Below are positions 8,242 to 17,224 of a stretch of DNA of 64,000 nt, in pieces. Source of the stretch: CAWGHZ01 sp963775315 (GTDB lineage Bacteria; Pseudomonadota; Alphaproteobacteria; MPNO01; DASWLB01); contig CAVZIN010000007.1 of NCBI GenBank assembly GCA_963775315.1, forward strand, positions 620,001 to 684,000, written 5' to 3'. The notes below the pieces were generated by a model. That model was given only the letters and a program-made list of their open reading frames with translations, searched no databases and was not told where the DNA came from. A program made the translations under genes and the position numbers. The first letter of the stretch is position 1. Each line of letters begins with the position of its first letter.

Positions 8242-10332
8242 ATGCCTAACGACAAGTCCCCGGCGCCCTCGCGCGTGCGTCTGGCTGCCGACATCGGCGG
8301 CACCTTCACCGACGTCGCGGCGTTCGATGACGCCAGCGGGCGCCTGCTGTTCGGGAAGGCCCTGTCCACCCCCGACAGCCTGGTCGAGGGGATCAGCGCC
8401 GGCGTGGAAAAGGCCGGCGCCAACTACGCGGACGCCGGCATCTTCCTGCACGGCTCGACCATCGCGATCAACACGATCCTCGAGCGCACCGGCGCCAAGA
8501 CTGCGCTGATCACCACGGAAGGGTTCCGCGACGTGTACGAGATTGGCCGCATCAACCGGCCGGACTCCTACAACCTGTTCTTCAAGAAGCACGAGCCGCT
8601 GGTCGAGCGCGCCCTGCGCTTCGAGGTGAAGGAGCGCGTGCTCGCCGACGGCGAGGTCCATGTCCCGATGGACAATTCCGAGGTCGCCGCCCTCGGCGAG
8701 AAGATCGCCAAGCTCGGGATGGAGGCGGTCGCCATTCTGTTCCTGCACTGCTACCGCAACCCCGACCACGAGATCCGGGCGAAGAAGCTGCTCGAGGACA
8801 AGTACCCGAACCTCTTCGTTTCGGCGTCGCACGAGCTGTCGCAGGAATATCGCGAGTTCGAGCGCACCTCGACCGTCGTCGCCAACGCCTATGTCGGGCC
8901 CAAGGTGCGGTCCTACCTGCGCGGAATCGACGAGCACATCCGGAAGTCGGGCTTCAAGGGCTCGTTCCTTGTGGTGCAGTCGACCGGCGGACTGTACGAG
9001 GCCGACCAGGCCCAGACCTACTGCATCCGCATGCTGGAATCCGGCCCCGCCGCCGGCGTGATCGGCACGCAGGCTCTCTGCCATGCGCTGGGCATGGAGA
9101 ACGCCATCGCGTTCGACATGGGCGGCACCACGGCGAAGGCGGGCGTGATCTACAAGGGCGAGGCACTGACCACCGGCGCGGCGCTGCTTGGCGGGTACGA
9201 GCGCGCCTTGCCCGTCCAGATTGCCATGATGGATATCTTCGAGGTTTCGGCCGGCGGCGGCTCCATCGCCCGCGTCGACCAGGAGGGCGCGCTGCATGTC
9301 GGGCCACAGTCGGCCGGCGCCCAGCCGGGTCCCGCCTGCTACGGCAACGGCGGGACCGAGCCGACCGTCACCGACGCCAACCTGCTGCTCGGCCGGCTCG
9401 GCGCCGACCGGTTCCTCGGCGGCGAGATGAAGCTCGACGTCAAGGCGGCCGAGGCCGCCATGAAGGCGCGCGTGGGCGACCCGCTCGGCATGGACGCGAC
9501 CAAGGCCGCCGACGGCATCCTCCGCATCGCGACCACCGCCATGTCCTACGCGGTCAAGGGCGTCACCACCGAGCGCGGGCTCGACGCCGGCGATTTCGCG
9601 ATGGTCGCCTATGGCGGCGCCGGACCGCTGCACGCCTCGGCGGTCGCGCGCGAGATCGGCATCCGCAAGGTGATCGTCCCGCGCGCGCCGGGCGTGTTCT
9701 CCGCCTTCGGCATGCTGTTCTCCGACCTCCGCTACGATTTCGTGCGCACCTGGTTCACCCAACTCGCCGAGGCGAAGTTCGAGGAGATCGAGGCGATCTA
9801 CAAGGAGCTGGAGGACGAGGGCCGCGCCGCCATCGAATCCACCACCGTCACGCCGCGCGAGATCACCGTGAAGCGCGCCGCCGACATGCGTTATGTCGGC
9901 CAGGAGCACGCGGTGACGGTCGACCTTCCCATGGAGGTGTTCCAGAAGGCCGACCGCGGCGCGATCAAGAAGCACTTCGACCAGATGCACGAACTCCGCT
10001 ACGGCACCTGCGCCCCGGACGAGATGGCCGAGATCGTTAGCCTGCGTACCACTGTCACCGGCGTGATGGTGAAGCCGCCGCAGGAGGAGGTGGAGGCCGG
10101 TAAATCCGAGCCCGAGAAGGCGGCGTTCACCGGCAACCGCAAGGTCTATTTCGAGGAGACGGGCTTCGTCGACACGCCGACCTACGCGCGCGCCGCGCTG
10201 CTCGCCGGCAACCGCATCCCCGGCCCGGCGCTGGTGGAGGAGCATGCCTCGACCACCGTCGTCATGCCGACCGACCTGCTGGAGGTCGACAAGTTCGGCA
10301 ACCTCGTCATAGCGGTCGGCGGGAAGAAGTGA
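8242..10332 (+). CDS. hyuA: Hydantoinase A / N-methylhydantoinase A (HyuA) family subunit
   Basis: Protein of 696 residues of the hydantoinase A/oxoprolinase family, ATP-dependent enzymes that open five-membered imides or carboxylate ketones. The actin-like ATPase signatures are present: RLAADIGGTFTDVAAFD at the N-terminus, AFDMGGTTAKAG in the middle, and YGGAGPLHASAVARE with APGVFSAFGML in the C-terminal half. ATG 8242 has TAGGAG five bases before it; the frame is open upstream to 8098 without a better start. Family members normally work with a HyuB partner encoded next to them. None follows here, so the partner is elsewhere or this subunit acts alone. Confidence 0.85.
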   Translation: MPNDKSPAPSRVRLAADIGGTFTDVAAFDDASGRLLFGKALSTPDSLVEGISAGVEKAGANYADAGIFLHGSTIAINTILERTGAKTALITTEGFRDVYEIGRINRPDSYNLFFKKHEPLVERALRFEVKERVLADGEVHVPMDNSEVAALGEKIAKLGMEAVAILFLHCYRNPDHEIRAKKLLEDKYPNLFVSASHELSQEYREFERTSTVVANAYVGPKVRSYLRGIDEHIRKSGFKGSFLVVQSTGGLYEADQAQTYCIRMLESGPAAGVIGTQALCHALGMENAIAFDMGGTTAKAGVIYKGEALTTGAALLGGYERALPVQIAMMDIFEVSAGGGSIARVDQEGALHVGPQSAGAQPGPACYGNGGTEPTVTDANLLLGRLGADRFLGGEMKLDVKAAEAAMKARVGDPLGMDATKAADGILRIATTAMSYAVKGVTTERGLDAGDFAMVAYGGAGPLHASAVAREIGIRKVIVPRAPGVFSAFGMLFSDLRYDFVRTWFTQLAEAKFEEIEAIYKELEDEGRAAIESTTVTPREITVKRAADMRYVGQEHAVTVDLPMEVFQKADRGAIKKHFDQMHELRYGTCAPDEMAEIVSLRTTVTGVMVKPPQEEVEAGKSEPEKAAFTGNRKVYFEETGFVDTPTYARAALLAGNRIPGPALVEEHASTTVVMPTDLLEVDKFGNLVIAVGGKK

Positions 10333-10481
10333 CCAGCCTCCACGCCGGCCCCTCCGTGTCCCCCCTTCTTTTGACAGAGAATCCGGTGACCGAGCCGAGC
10401 CGAAGGACTTGAGAGGAAAGAAAAAACCCGCCACTCTCACATTCGAGGCGTCGACCGGAGGAACGCTGCTGTGCACCACAA

Positions 10482-10943
10482 TCAGCTGCGCTTGGGGAGC
10501 GGACAATTTACGTCGCGGCGGCGGAAGCTCCACTTCCGCGCAAGGATCGAAAGCGCCAGGGCCACGCCAGCGAGATTGATCCAGCGCCCGTAGGCGATGA
10601 CCCCAACGGGTACGAGCATGCATGAGCCGGCAATCCCGTAGGTCGCACGGGCCCGAACGGCGAGAAGGCGGACCGATTAGCCCATTATTGTAGCCGAGTT
10701 CAGCCTAACGCCGACCACCGCGGTGGCGAAGTCGATTGCAACGAACAGCGGGTTGCTTTCCATTAAAAGCTTGCCGGAGAACACGAACAGCCACGTCACG
10801 ACGAACACCGTCCAGCCGAATCGCATCGAAGCGAAGCCGGTGCACATCGGCTCGTCAGCGGCGACACTTCGCGCCCACGCCGACACGGACGGGGCCGGCG
10901 CGGCCCACGAGGTGGTCGAGGACGGACGGACCGTACTGCTCAC
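10482..10943 (-). pseudogene. Possible broken small membrane-protein gene
   Basis: On the minus strand an open frame (10943 to 10677) encodes a hydrophobic segment beginning MRFGWTVFVVTWLFVF and continuing FVAIDFATAVVGVRL. After one in-frame TAA at 10677-10679 the same frame stays open to a TGA at 10482-10484. That second part encodes another hydrophobic stretch (GIAGSCMLVPVGVIAYGR, then LAGVALALSIL). Two plausible membrane segments either side of one stop suggest a decayed membrane-protein gene. I recognise no family, and the call rests on hydrophobicity alone. Confidence 0.3.
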
Positions 10944-11036
10944 CGACCTCCGCAGCTTCGCAACTGACGCGGCATAGGGAGAGGGAGCCCAGCAAGGCGA
11001 TCCAGTCTCCTGAATTGCTTCGGAGGCTGGTGTCGC

Positions 11037-11462
11037 CTACTCCGCCTTTTCCAGCTCCGCGAGGCGCCTTTTTGTGCGTGACTTCTCCTCGTCCATCTCG
11101 CGCTTTCCGGTGGTGAGGTCGTAGCGGTTGCCGTCCGGGTCGTGGCCCTTGTCCTCGACATAGGGCCGGTCGATCGTCGGATCCTCGACGCGCGGGTCGG
11201 ACGGCGGTAAGCCGCGCGCGGTCAGCTTCCGGTAGACCTTCGCCTTCTCGTCCTCGTCCAGCGTGAAGCCCCAATGGTGGATGCCGGTCTGCGGCGCTCG
11301 CTCGGACTTGCGACTGATCAGCGCGACGTCCATGTAGCCGTCGGTCACCCAGACGTCGCCCTGGCTTTCGCCGGTGATCTTCATGCCGAAGACCTCGACG
11401 TAGAATTCGGCGAGCTTCGCGGGATTTTCCGAGAAAATCGCGATGTGCTGGATCTTCGCCAT
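11037..11462 (-). CDS. VOC family protein (single glyoxalase-fold domain)
   Basis: Protein of 141 residues with one vicinal-oxygen-chelate module: KIQHIAIFSENPAKLAEFY at the N-terminus, a HHWGFTLD strand in the middle and DPDGNRYDLT at the C-terminus, followed by a charged helical tail. The fold supports metal-dependent lyases, dioxygenases and resistance proteins; nothing here fixes the reaction. It diverges from the luciferase-like gene at 11595 with about 130 bases between them. Confidence 0.82.
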   Translation of the reverse strand: MAKIQHIAIFSENPAKLAEFYVEVFGMKITGESQGDVWVTDGYMDVALISRKSERAPQTGIHHWGFTLDEDEKAKVYRKLTARGLPPSDPRVEDPTIDRPYVEDKGHDPDGNRYDLTTGKREMDEEKSRTKRRLAELEKAE

Positions 11463-11594
11463 CGGGCGCTCCTGTCGCTGTTCGAGTATAGACTAGGCGC
11501 CGCGCGCTGCGGGGGTCAATCTCCTGCCGATCCGCTTGAGGGGAGGACGGAAAATCGCCATCCTGCCCTTCGAGAAGCAGGCACGGAGGCCGGG

Positions 11595-12764
11595 GTGAAG
11601 TTTTCCATCGTCCACTTCCCGCGATCATGGGACGCGACGCAGGACGAGGCAGTAATCGACGCGATCGTCGAGGATTCGCTCGCGGCGGACGCGCTCGGTT
11701 TCCGAGGCATATTTTTCCCCGAGCATCATTTCCATGGCTATTCGCCGACCGGCAGTGCGCCCTTCCAGATCGCGTCCTATGTGGCGCCGCAGCTCCGCCA
11801 GGCCTGGCTCGGCATGGCGGTGGTCGTCGTCCCGCTGCACCACCCGGTGCACCTAGTCGAGCAGATGAACCTGCTCGACCACTTGGCGAAGGGAAAGGTG
11901 CTCTATGGCGTCGGCTCAGGCATCCATGCCGAGGAAGGCGTCGGGTTCGGGCTCGACTACGACTACCAGATCAAAACGATGACGACCGAGAACCTCGAGA
12001 TCGCCGAGAGGCTGTGGGCCCGCGATCTCGACGATGCGCCATTCGGGTTCGAGACGCCGAACTACTCCGGCACTTTGTTCGAGCGCATCGTGCCCGCGCC
12101 CTACCGCAAGCGGCGGCCGAACCTAATGGGTGTCGCGTCGCGCGAGACTTCGATCCTGCGCGCCGCCAAGGCGGGCTGGCCCGTGTTCGTTTCGGGCTTC
12201 GATGGGTTCGACAAGTTCCTCGCCCGGCTGCGGCGCTATCGCACAGAGCTCGCCGCCGCAGGCCATTCCCCCGAGGTGGTGCGCCATTGCATGGAATGGA
12301 CCACCGAGACCTACCAAGGCATGTTTATTGGCGAGACCGACGAGGAGGCGTTCCAGGACATGCTGGCGACGATGGAGGGGCACGAGCGATTCCGTTTGCG
12401 CCAGCTCCCGTTCCAGCAGGCGGCCGAGCGCTTGGGGGGCGTGTCGGAGGCGAATCTCCGCGTCCGACCTCCGGCGACCGACCCCAGCTACTACACGCGC
12501 TGGTGCGTGTGGGGCAGCCCCGACACGGTGGCGAAACGGTTGGAGAAGCTGGCGGACGTCGGGCTCGGCAATCTGCTCGTCTCGTTCAACAACGGGCTCT
12601 ACTCGGCGGAACGCCGCGCGGCGACGAAACGCTCGATGAAGCTCTTCGTCGACGAGGTGATGCCCCGCTTCAACGACCTCCGCATCCCCGACGACCCGCT
12701 GGAGATCGACCTCGGCGATGCGGCCGAGTCGGTGCCGGCCGGGGTGCGCGTCGGCTACGACTGA
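11595..12764 (+). CDS. Luciferase-like (LLM class) flavin-dependent monooxygenase
   Basis: Protein of 389 residues with the bacterial-luciferase TIM barrel. It has the N-terminal strand KFSIVHFPRSW, FPEHHFHGYSP near the flavin site, AVVVVPLHHPVHLVEQM and GKVLYGVGSG. The GTG at 11595 has GGAGG five bases upstream and starts directly at the first barrel strand; the frame is open to 11274 but that part is non-coding in appearance. Such enzymes need reduced FMN or F420 from a partner reductase and oxidise sulfonates, nitrilotriacetate-like or heterocyclic compounds. Its last ten bases overlap the convergent gene ending at 12755. Confidence 0.87.
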   Translation: MKFSIVHFPRSWDATQDEAVIDAIVEDSLAADALGFRGIFFPEHHFHGYSPTGSAPFQIASYVAPQLRQAWLGMAVVVVPLHHPVHLVEQMNLLDHLAKGKVLYGVGSGIHAEEGVGFGLDYDYQIKTMTTENLEIAERLWARDLDDAPFGFETPNYSGTLFERIVPAPYRKRRPNLMGVASRETSILRAAKAGWPVFVSGFDGFDKFLARLRRYRTELAAAGHSPEVVRHCMEWTTETYQGMFIGETDEEAFQDMLATMEGHERFRLRQLPFQQAAERLGGVSEANLRVRPPATDPSYYTRWCVWGSPDTVAKRLEKLADVGLGNLLVSFNNGLYSAERRAATKRSMKLFVDEVMPRFNDLRIPDDPLEIDLGDAAESVPAGVRVGYD

Positions 12765-14053
12765 CCGATCTTCGCGTTTGCGAAGTTGACATGGCCCTGG
12801 ACCGCGAATTCCTCGGCCGTCCCGCCGTACGCGACTCCCTGGGGCAGGACCCCGTGCCCGATTTCGGCCCAGCTCGCTTCGAGCGCGACGCCCTTGCCAT
12901 CCTCGGTCCAGTTGTCGAGCGTTGCGCCGCGACAGTCGAGTCCGCCCGAAATGCGCGCGTGGGCGAACGAGACCCGCCCTTCCGCCGCAAGCCCCTTGCC
13001 CAGCGTGACGCCGCCCTCGATCCGGGTGTGGTCGGCGGCGATGGCGGTGCCGCGACCGTCCGCCGTGCGGTTGGCGATTTTGCCGTCAGTGAACTGAACG
13101 CCGGCGCCGATGCGCGCGTTGGTGAAGCTGATCGCGCCGGTAAACTCGAAATCCGCGATGTGCATGGAGCCGCCGATTTCCGCCTGGTCGAACAGCAACA
13201 GCACGGTCTGGTTCAATAGCCGGTTGCCCCAGTCGTAGCTCTCGCCCACCCGCCGCAGCTTGGCTCCGAACCCGACCGTCACCCGATCGCCGATGTGCGC
13301 GCCCAGCATCCAGACGCGTCCTTGCGCGCTGAAACCGAAGTTGAGCGCCAGCATGCCGCCGATCTCGGCGCAATGGCCGTGGATCGCGTCACCGGGGTGG
13401 AAGGCGTCGCCTTCGCCCGCGACGATGTTGGCGCCGCGCGCCCAGAGCGAGCCGCGGATATGGGCGTTGTCGAGGCAGAACCCACCGTCGGCGAAGCTGC
13501 CGTTGAGGTGAACCGACCCGCCGACATGCGCGTCCGAGATGCGGAGCGCGTAGTTGTGGTCCCACGGCGGCACCAAGTCCCTCGGGCGCGCAGGTGGCGA
13601 TTGCAGCCTGGCGTCGCAGCCGTCGATCCCGCCTCGAATGCGCGAATCGCCGAGATCGATCCAGGCCTCGCTGGCGAGGGGCGCGCTGCCGGAGAAATCG
13701 ACCGCGCCATCGATCGTGGCCGAGCGCGCGTGCAGTCCGGCGAACCGGCTCCCCCGAATCGAGAGGCGGCCGAGCCGCGCGTGCGAAAGCGCGACCTGCC
13801 CGTCGATGTCGCAGCGCTCGAGTGCCAGTGCCGCGAGCGAGGCGTCAGTCAGGTCGAGGGGATCCGCGATGTGTGCACCGGTGATGCGCACGCCGCGGGG
13901 GGGCACCTCGCGCGCCAGCGCCTTGACCAGCGCCCCGCGGAGCACGGGCTTTTCGGCAGCGCCGGCGAAATCGGCCACTTCGCCCGCGCGCACGTGGGCG
14001 GCCGCCCGCCGCTCCGCATCGCTCAGCGTTCGATCCTCCAGATCGGCCACCAT
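12755..14053 (-). CDS. Beta-helix/pentapeptide-like repeat protein of unknown function
   Basis: Protein of 432 residues built from recurrent 20-25-residue units of the type 'A-x-I-x-G-x-hydrophobic', such as SDAHVGGSVHLNG, DNAHIRGSLWARG, CAEIGGMLALN, TNARIGAGVQF, DHTRIEGGVTL and SHARLGRLSIRG. This pattern predicts a right-handed parallel beta-helix. The first 60 residues (DLEDRTLSDAERRAAAHVRAGE) are a non-repeat cap. There is no signal peptide or membrane segment. It overlaps the convergent monooxygenase stop by ten bases and is divergent from the NmrA-like gene. No function can be assigned. Confidence 0.8.
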   Translation of the reverse strand: MVADLEDRTLSDAERRAAAHVRAGEVADFAGAAEKPVLRGALVKALAREVPPRGVRITGAHIADPLDLTDASLAALALERCDIDGQVALSHARLGRLSIRGSRFAGLHARSATIDGAVDFSGSAPLASEAWIDLGDSRIRGGIDGCDARLQSPPARPRDLVPPWDHNYALRISDAHVGGSVHLNGSFADGGFCLDNAHIRGSLWARGANIVAGEGDAFHPGDAIHGHCAEIGGMLALNFGFSAQGRVWMLGAHIGDRVTVGFGAKLRRVGESYDWGNRLLNQTVLLLFDQAEIGGSMHIADFEFTGAISFTNARIGAGVQFTDGKIANRTADGRGTAIAADHTRIEGGVTLGKGLAAEGRVSFAHARISGGLDCRGATLDNWTEDGKGVALEASWAEIGHGVLPQGVAYGGTAEEFAVQGHVNFANAKIGQS

Positions 14054-14124
14054 GACACACCCTCGCGTCTTCTGCCCCGCGAAGGATGCCGGATAGGGCG
14101 GCGATCCGCTATAGTCCCGTTGCC

Positions 14125-15144
14125 ATGAAATACGTCATCACCGGCGCCTCCGGGCGGACTTCGCGGTTCATCGTCGACGGGCTGCTCGCCAAGGGCGTGC
14201 CCGCCGCGGACCTGATCCTGGTCTCGCGCTCGCCCGAGCGCGCCGACCTCGCCACCTATGGCGCGAGGGGCGCGGCGCTGTGCTATGGCGATTTCACCGA
14301 CCTCGCTTCGCTGCCCGCGACCTTCGCCGGCGGCACACGCATGTATCTCATGCCGATGAACCACCCGCCCGGCCAGGTCGATGAGGCGGCAGTGAAGCGT
14401 GGCGTCGTCGCCGCGGCGCGCGATGCCGGGATCGAGTACTGCGTCTACCAGTCCTTCATCGGCGTTGCGACCGCGCCGCCCGACGACGACGACCTCGCCA
14501 CTGAAGCCGCGCTGAAGGCGAGCGGCATGCGCTGGGCGATCCTCAGGACGGGGGTGTTCACTGAAAGCCTGGGGCGCGAGTGCAAGCGCTATATCGCCGA
14601 GGGTCGGCTACCCTGCAGTGAGCCCGACGCGCCGCGCGGCTTCGTGACGCGCGATGACATCGCCGCCGCGGGCGTGGCGCTGCTCGTCGACGATCGCCAT
14701 GCGGGCAAGACCTACAACATCGTTGGTTCGACGATCACCATGCGAGGACTGGCCGACCTGCTCTCCGAAATCGCCCGCAAGCCCGTCGAGGTGGTCGCCG
14801 GCGGCCGCGGCTTCGGCGGCAACCTGAACCCGCCGCCGTCCGATCTTCCGGCGTTGATCGGCCGGCCCGGCATCTCGGTCGAGCAGCAGTTCCGCGACAA
14901 CGCCCAGGAACTTCTGACCGGCCGGCCTGGCGGCGCCGAGGTAAAGTTCGGCTTTCAATGGCAGGCGCGCGGCCAGGAGACGCGGCCGGAGGATCTTGGC
15001 CTTCGGATGCACCGCCTGTTCGCGGCGGCGGAGAGCGGCGACGCGGTGGCACTCGCAGCGTTCCGAAATGCGCTCGCGGAGAACCCGTCGCGGCACGAAA
15101 GCTGGCGCCGCACCCATCCCGACTGGTTCCGGCTGGAAAGATGA
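14125..15144 (+). CDS. NmrA-like NAD(P)-binding protein (atypical SDR)
   Basis: Protein of 339 residues with the Rossmann start KYVITGASGRTSRFIVDGLL, a NAD(P)-binding glycine motif of atypical short-chain dehydrogenases, and the NmrA/QorB-type segments MNHPPGQVDEAAV, GIEYCVYQSFIG and FVTRDDIAAAGVALL. Such proteins are quinone or NADPH-sensing reductases or redox sensors. ATG 14125 was chosen because it begins right at the Rossmann strand; there is hardly any Shine-Dalgarno sequence. It is divergent from the repeat protein and is followed by a TRAP binding protein 67 bases later. Confidence 0.83.
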   Translation: MKYVITGASGRTSRFIVDGLLAKGVPAADLILVSRSPERADLATYGARGAALCYGDFTDLASLPATFAGGTRMYLMPMNHPPGQVDEAAVKRGVVAAARDAGIEYCVYQSFIGVATAPPDDDDLATEAALKASGMRWAILRTGVFTESLGRECKRYIAEGRLPCSEPDAPRGFVTRDDIAAAGVALLVDDRHAGKTYNIVGSTITMRGLADLLSEIARKPVEVVAGGRGFGGNLNPPPSDLPALIGRPGISVEQQFRDNAQELLTGRPGGAEVKFGFQWQARGQETRPEDLGLRMHRLFAAAESGDAVALAAFRNALAENPSRHESWRRTHPDWFRLER

Positions 15145-15211
15145 CGCGCGGCCTCAAACGGTTCATAGTTGGCTGAAGGCCGCTTCAACCGGCCACATGG
15201 GAGGAGGTCCA

Positions 15212-16228
15212 ATGATCCGCAGCGCACTCGCCGCCACAGCCGTCGCGACCCTGACCGTCGCCGCCGCGCTGCCGGCCCAGGCGGCCCAACCCATCATGCT
15301 CCGCATGGCCAACTCCGTCTCGGCCATGTCGCACATGAATGTCCAGATCTTCGGTCCGTGGTGTCAGCGCGTGACCAAGGAGTCGGACGGCACGGTCGAC
15401 GCGCGTCTGTTCCCCTCCAACGCTATCGCCAGCTCTGAGAACGTCTGGGACCGCACGCTGTCCGGCGTCGTCGACATCGGGTACATCAATCCAGCGTATA
15501 TGCACGGGCTTTTCCCCCGCACCGCCGTCACAACCTTGCCCGGCGTCGGAGGTCGGTCGCTGCCCGGTTCGATCGCGCTGTGGGACATGGTTCAGCCGGG
15601 GGGCGCACTCCACGACGAGTGGAAGACGGTGCACATCCTTGCGATGTTCGCCTATCCGAGCACGGGCCTCATCTCGACAGTGCCGATCCACAAGGCGGAG
15701 CAGCTCAAGGGCATGAAGATCGCCGCCTTCTCACGTACGATTGCGCTCTGGGTCACCAATATGGGCGCCGCGCCGGTGACGCTCGCTTTTTCCGAGGGCT
15801 ATGAGGCGCTGGCGCGCGGCACTGTGGCCGCGATCGCTGTGGGCTTCACCGGCGTACAGCCACTGAAGGTCTGGGAAGTCGCAAAGTACTACACCACGGG
15901 CGATCTCGGCGCCGGCGGCGCGGTCGCCATCGCTATGAACAAGAAGAAATACGAAGCGCTTCCGGCCAGGGGCCGGGCGTCCGTCGACCGCAACTCCGGC
16001 CTGAAATACACGAAGGAGCTGGGCGTGTTCTGGGACCGCATCGACGACCAGGGCCGCGAGCTCGCCGAGAAGCACGGCGGTCAAGTCTATGAACTGCCTA
16101 AGGCCGAGCGCGCGCGCTGGGTCGAGAAGGCCGAACCCGTGATCAGCGAGTGGGAGAAGCAGACCCCGGAAGGCGCCAAGGTACTCAGCGAATACCGCAA
16201 GCTGACCCAGAATGCGGCAAACAATTAG
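15212..16228 (+). CDS. TRAP transporter solute-binding protein (DctP family), orphan
   Basis: Protein of 338 residues with a clear signal peptide (MIRSALAATAVATLTVAAALPAQAA, cleavage near residue 25) and DctP features: LRMANSVSAMSHMN, a VDARLFPSNAIASSENVWDR region, and a C-terminal half with GYEALARGTVAAIAVG. A strong GGGAGGAGG lies just before ATG 15212. It would bind an organic acid in the periplasm for a TRAP importer. No DctQ or DctM membrane genes are adjacent; the downstream side has been remodelled by IS elements, which may have removed them. Confidence 0.87.
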   Translation: MIRSALAATAVATLTVAAALPAQAAQPIMLRMANSVSAMSHMNVQIFGPWCQRVTKESDGTVDARLFPSNAIASSENVWDRTLSGVVDIGYINPAYMHGLFPRTAVTTLPGVGGRSLPGSIALWDMVQPGGALHDEWKTVHILAMFAYPSTGLISTVPIHKAEQLKGMKIAAFSRTIALWVTNMGAAPVTLAFSEGYEALARGTVAAIAVGFTGVQPLKVWEVAKYYTTGDLGAGGAVAIAMNKKKYEALPARGRASVDRNSGLKYTKELGVFWDRIDDQGRELAEKHGGQVYELPKAERARWVEKAEPVISEWEKQTPEGAKVLSEYRKLTQNAANN

Positions 16229-16707
16229 CCGCTTGGGACTGGCAGTTCCTTACCGGAATCCCAGTGGCTGCCCCCGACATCCGCGGCCGTATCGTTCCGT
16301 CACAACCTAGGGCGAGTGCGGGCAGGGCTTTGGGGGCCGAAACTTGGCTGTTCCACAGGGAATTTATAAAGCTCTGGCACTCCACCATTTGGACGAAGGC
16401 GCGGGTGGAGTATGCCGGGCCACACCTCAGCGGCCGGCTCGCCTCTGAGGCGTCGGAGTGGGTATTGATCGGGCCGACGCGGCGGCATGTGAGCATTTCA
16501 GGAACAATTGGCGGAGCGAGTCGATGATGCCGCGCGAGCGACCACGACGCCACCCTTCGTGCCGCCCTCCACACTTCAATCCGGGAGATAGAAGATAAGG
16601 TCGTCGCCCTCATCCTAGATTGCAGCCGATTGCGTCTTGCCCCGTTCGCTGATTGACTATCTGCGGTCACAACGCCGGATTACGGCGAGAAGGCGGGAGC
16701 AGCATAG
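16229..16707. other. Intergenic region with no supported gene
   Basis: Nearly 480 bases follow the TRAP binding protein before the truncated gene at 16708. Frames exist on both strands, but none shows domain-like sequence or a good ribosome site. I see no tRNA, terminator with a T-tract, or repeat. Its position next to the IS-rearranged zone makes leftover sequence from deleted genes possible. Confidence 0.5.
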
Positions 16708-16854
16708 ATGACTTCGGGTTCGTTCAAGAAAGTCGAGGTAACCAGCGGCCCATTCGATCCGGGGGGCAGCCCGATACCCGCACCGATCAGCCGCTCGAGC
16801 TCGGCTTTTTCGCCTGGAACATCAAGGGCGGCATGACCGCCTCGAAGGCCGTGC
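16708..16854 (+). pseudogene. 5' fragment of a probable flavin-dependent oxidoreductase gene, frameshifted and cut by IS
   Basis: ATG 16708 is preceded by GGGAG and reads MTSGSFKKVEVTSGPFDPGG. At a run of six G (16761-16766) the sensible reading moves to another frame, giving QPLELGFFAWNIKGGMTAS and KAVL until the left end of the IS at 16855. The combined peptide resembles the N-terminus of luciferase-like monooxygenases, which start with a short leader and then a KLGxFxxNxxGG strand. The assignment is tentative; the truncation by the IS is certain. Confidence 0.4.
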
Positions 16855-16922
16855 TGGCCTGACCCCCAAGAAGTGATCCATCCGGTAAGTTGGCCTGCGG
16901 GCCTGATTGGAAGGATGGAGAG

Positions 16923-17201
16923 ATGGCCAGGAAGCGTCACAAGCCCGAAGAGATCGTCGCCAAGCTGCGGCAGGTGGATGTCCTGACCGGTCAGGGGATG
17001 TCGGTGGCCGAGGCGGTGAAGTCGATCGCGGTGACGGAGACGACGTATTTCCGCTGGCGGGCGGAGTACGGCGGGATGAAGACAGACCAGGTGAAGCGGC
17101 TGAAGGAGCTGGAGCTCGAGAACGCGCGGCTGCGCCGTGCAGTGTCCGATCTCACGTTGGACAAGATGATCCTGACAGAGGCCGCCCGGGGAAACTTCTA
17201 A
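16923..17201 (+). CDS. IS3-family transposase OrfA (copy 1)
   Basis: Protein of 92 residues starting MARKRHKPEEIVAKLRQ, with a helix-turn-helix (SVAEAVKSIAVTETTYFRWR) and a C-terminal leucine-zipper-like helix (VKRLKELELENARLRRAVSDL). It binds the element ends and joins OrfB through frameshifting or acts as a separate regulator. ATG 16923 follows GGATGGAGAG. Identical in sequence to the copy at 19483-19761. Confidence 0.93.
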   Translation: MARKRHKPEEIVAKLRQVDVLTGQGMSVAEAVKSIAVTETTYFRWRAEYGGMKTDQVKRLKELELENARLRRAVSDLTLDKMILTEAARGNF

Positions 17202-17224
17202 GCCCCGCCCGTCGCCGTGCTTGC

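Noticed and set aside
8230..10623. A 797-codon open frame on the minus strand opposite hyuA
   Set aside because: It is the antisense shadow of a very GC-rich gene; the product is Arg/His/Gly-rich with no domain, while the plus strand encodes a complete hydantoinase A.
16185..16670. 161-codon minus-strand frame after the TRAP binding gene
   Set aside because: Composition is Ser/Arg-rich and random in appearance, overlaps the end of the real gene, and has no recognisable motif.
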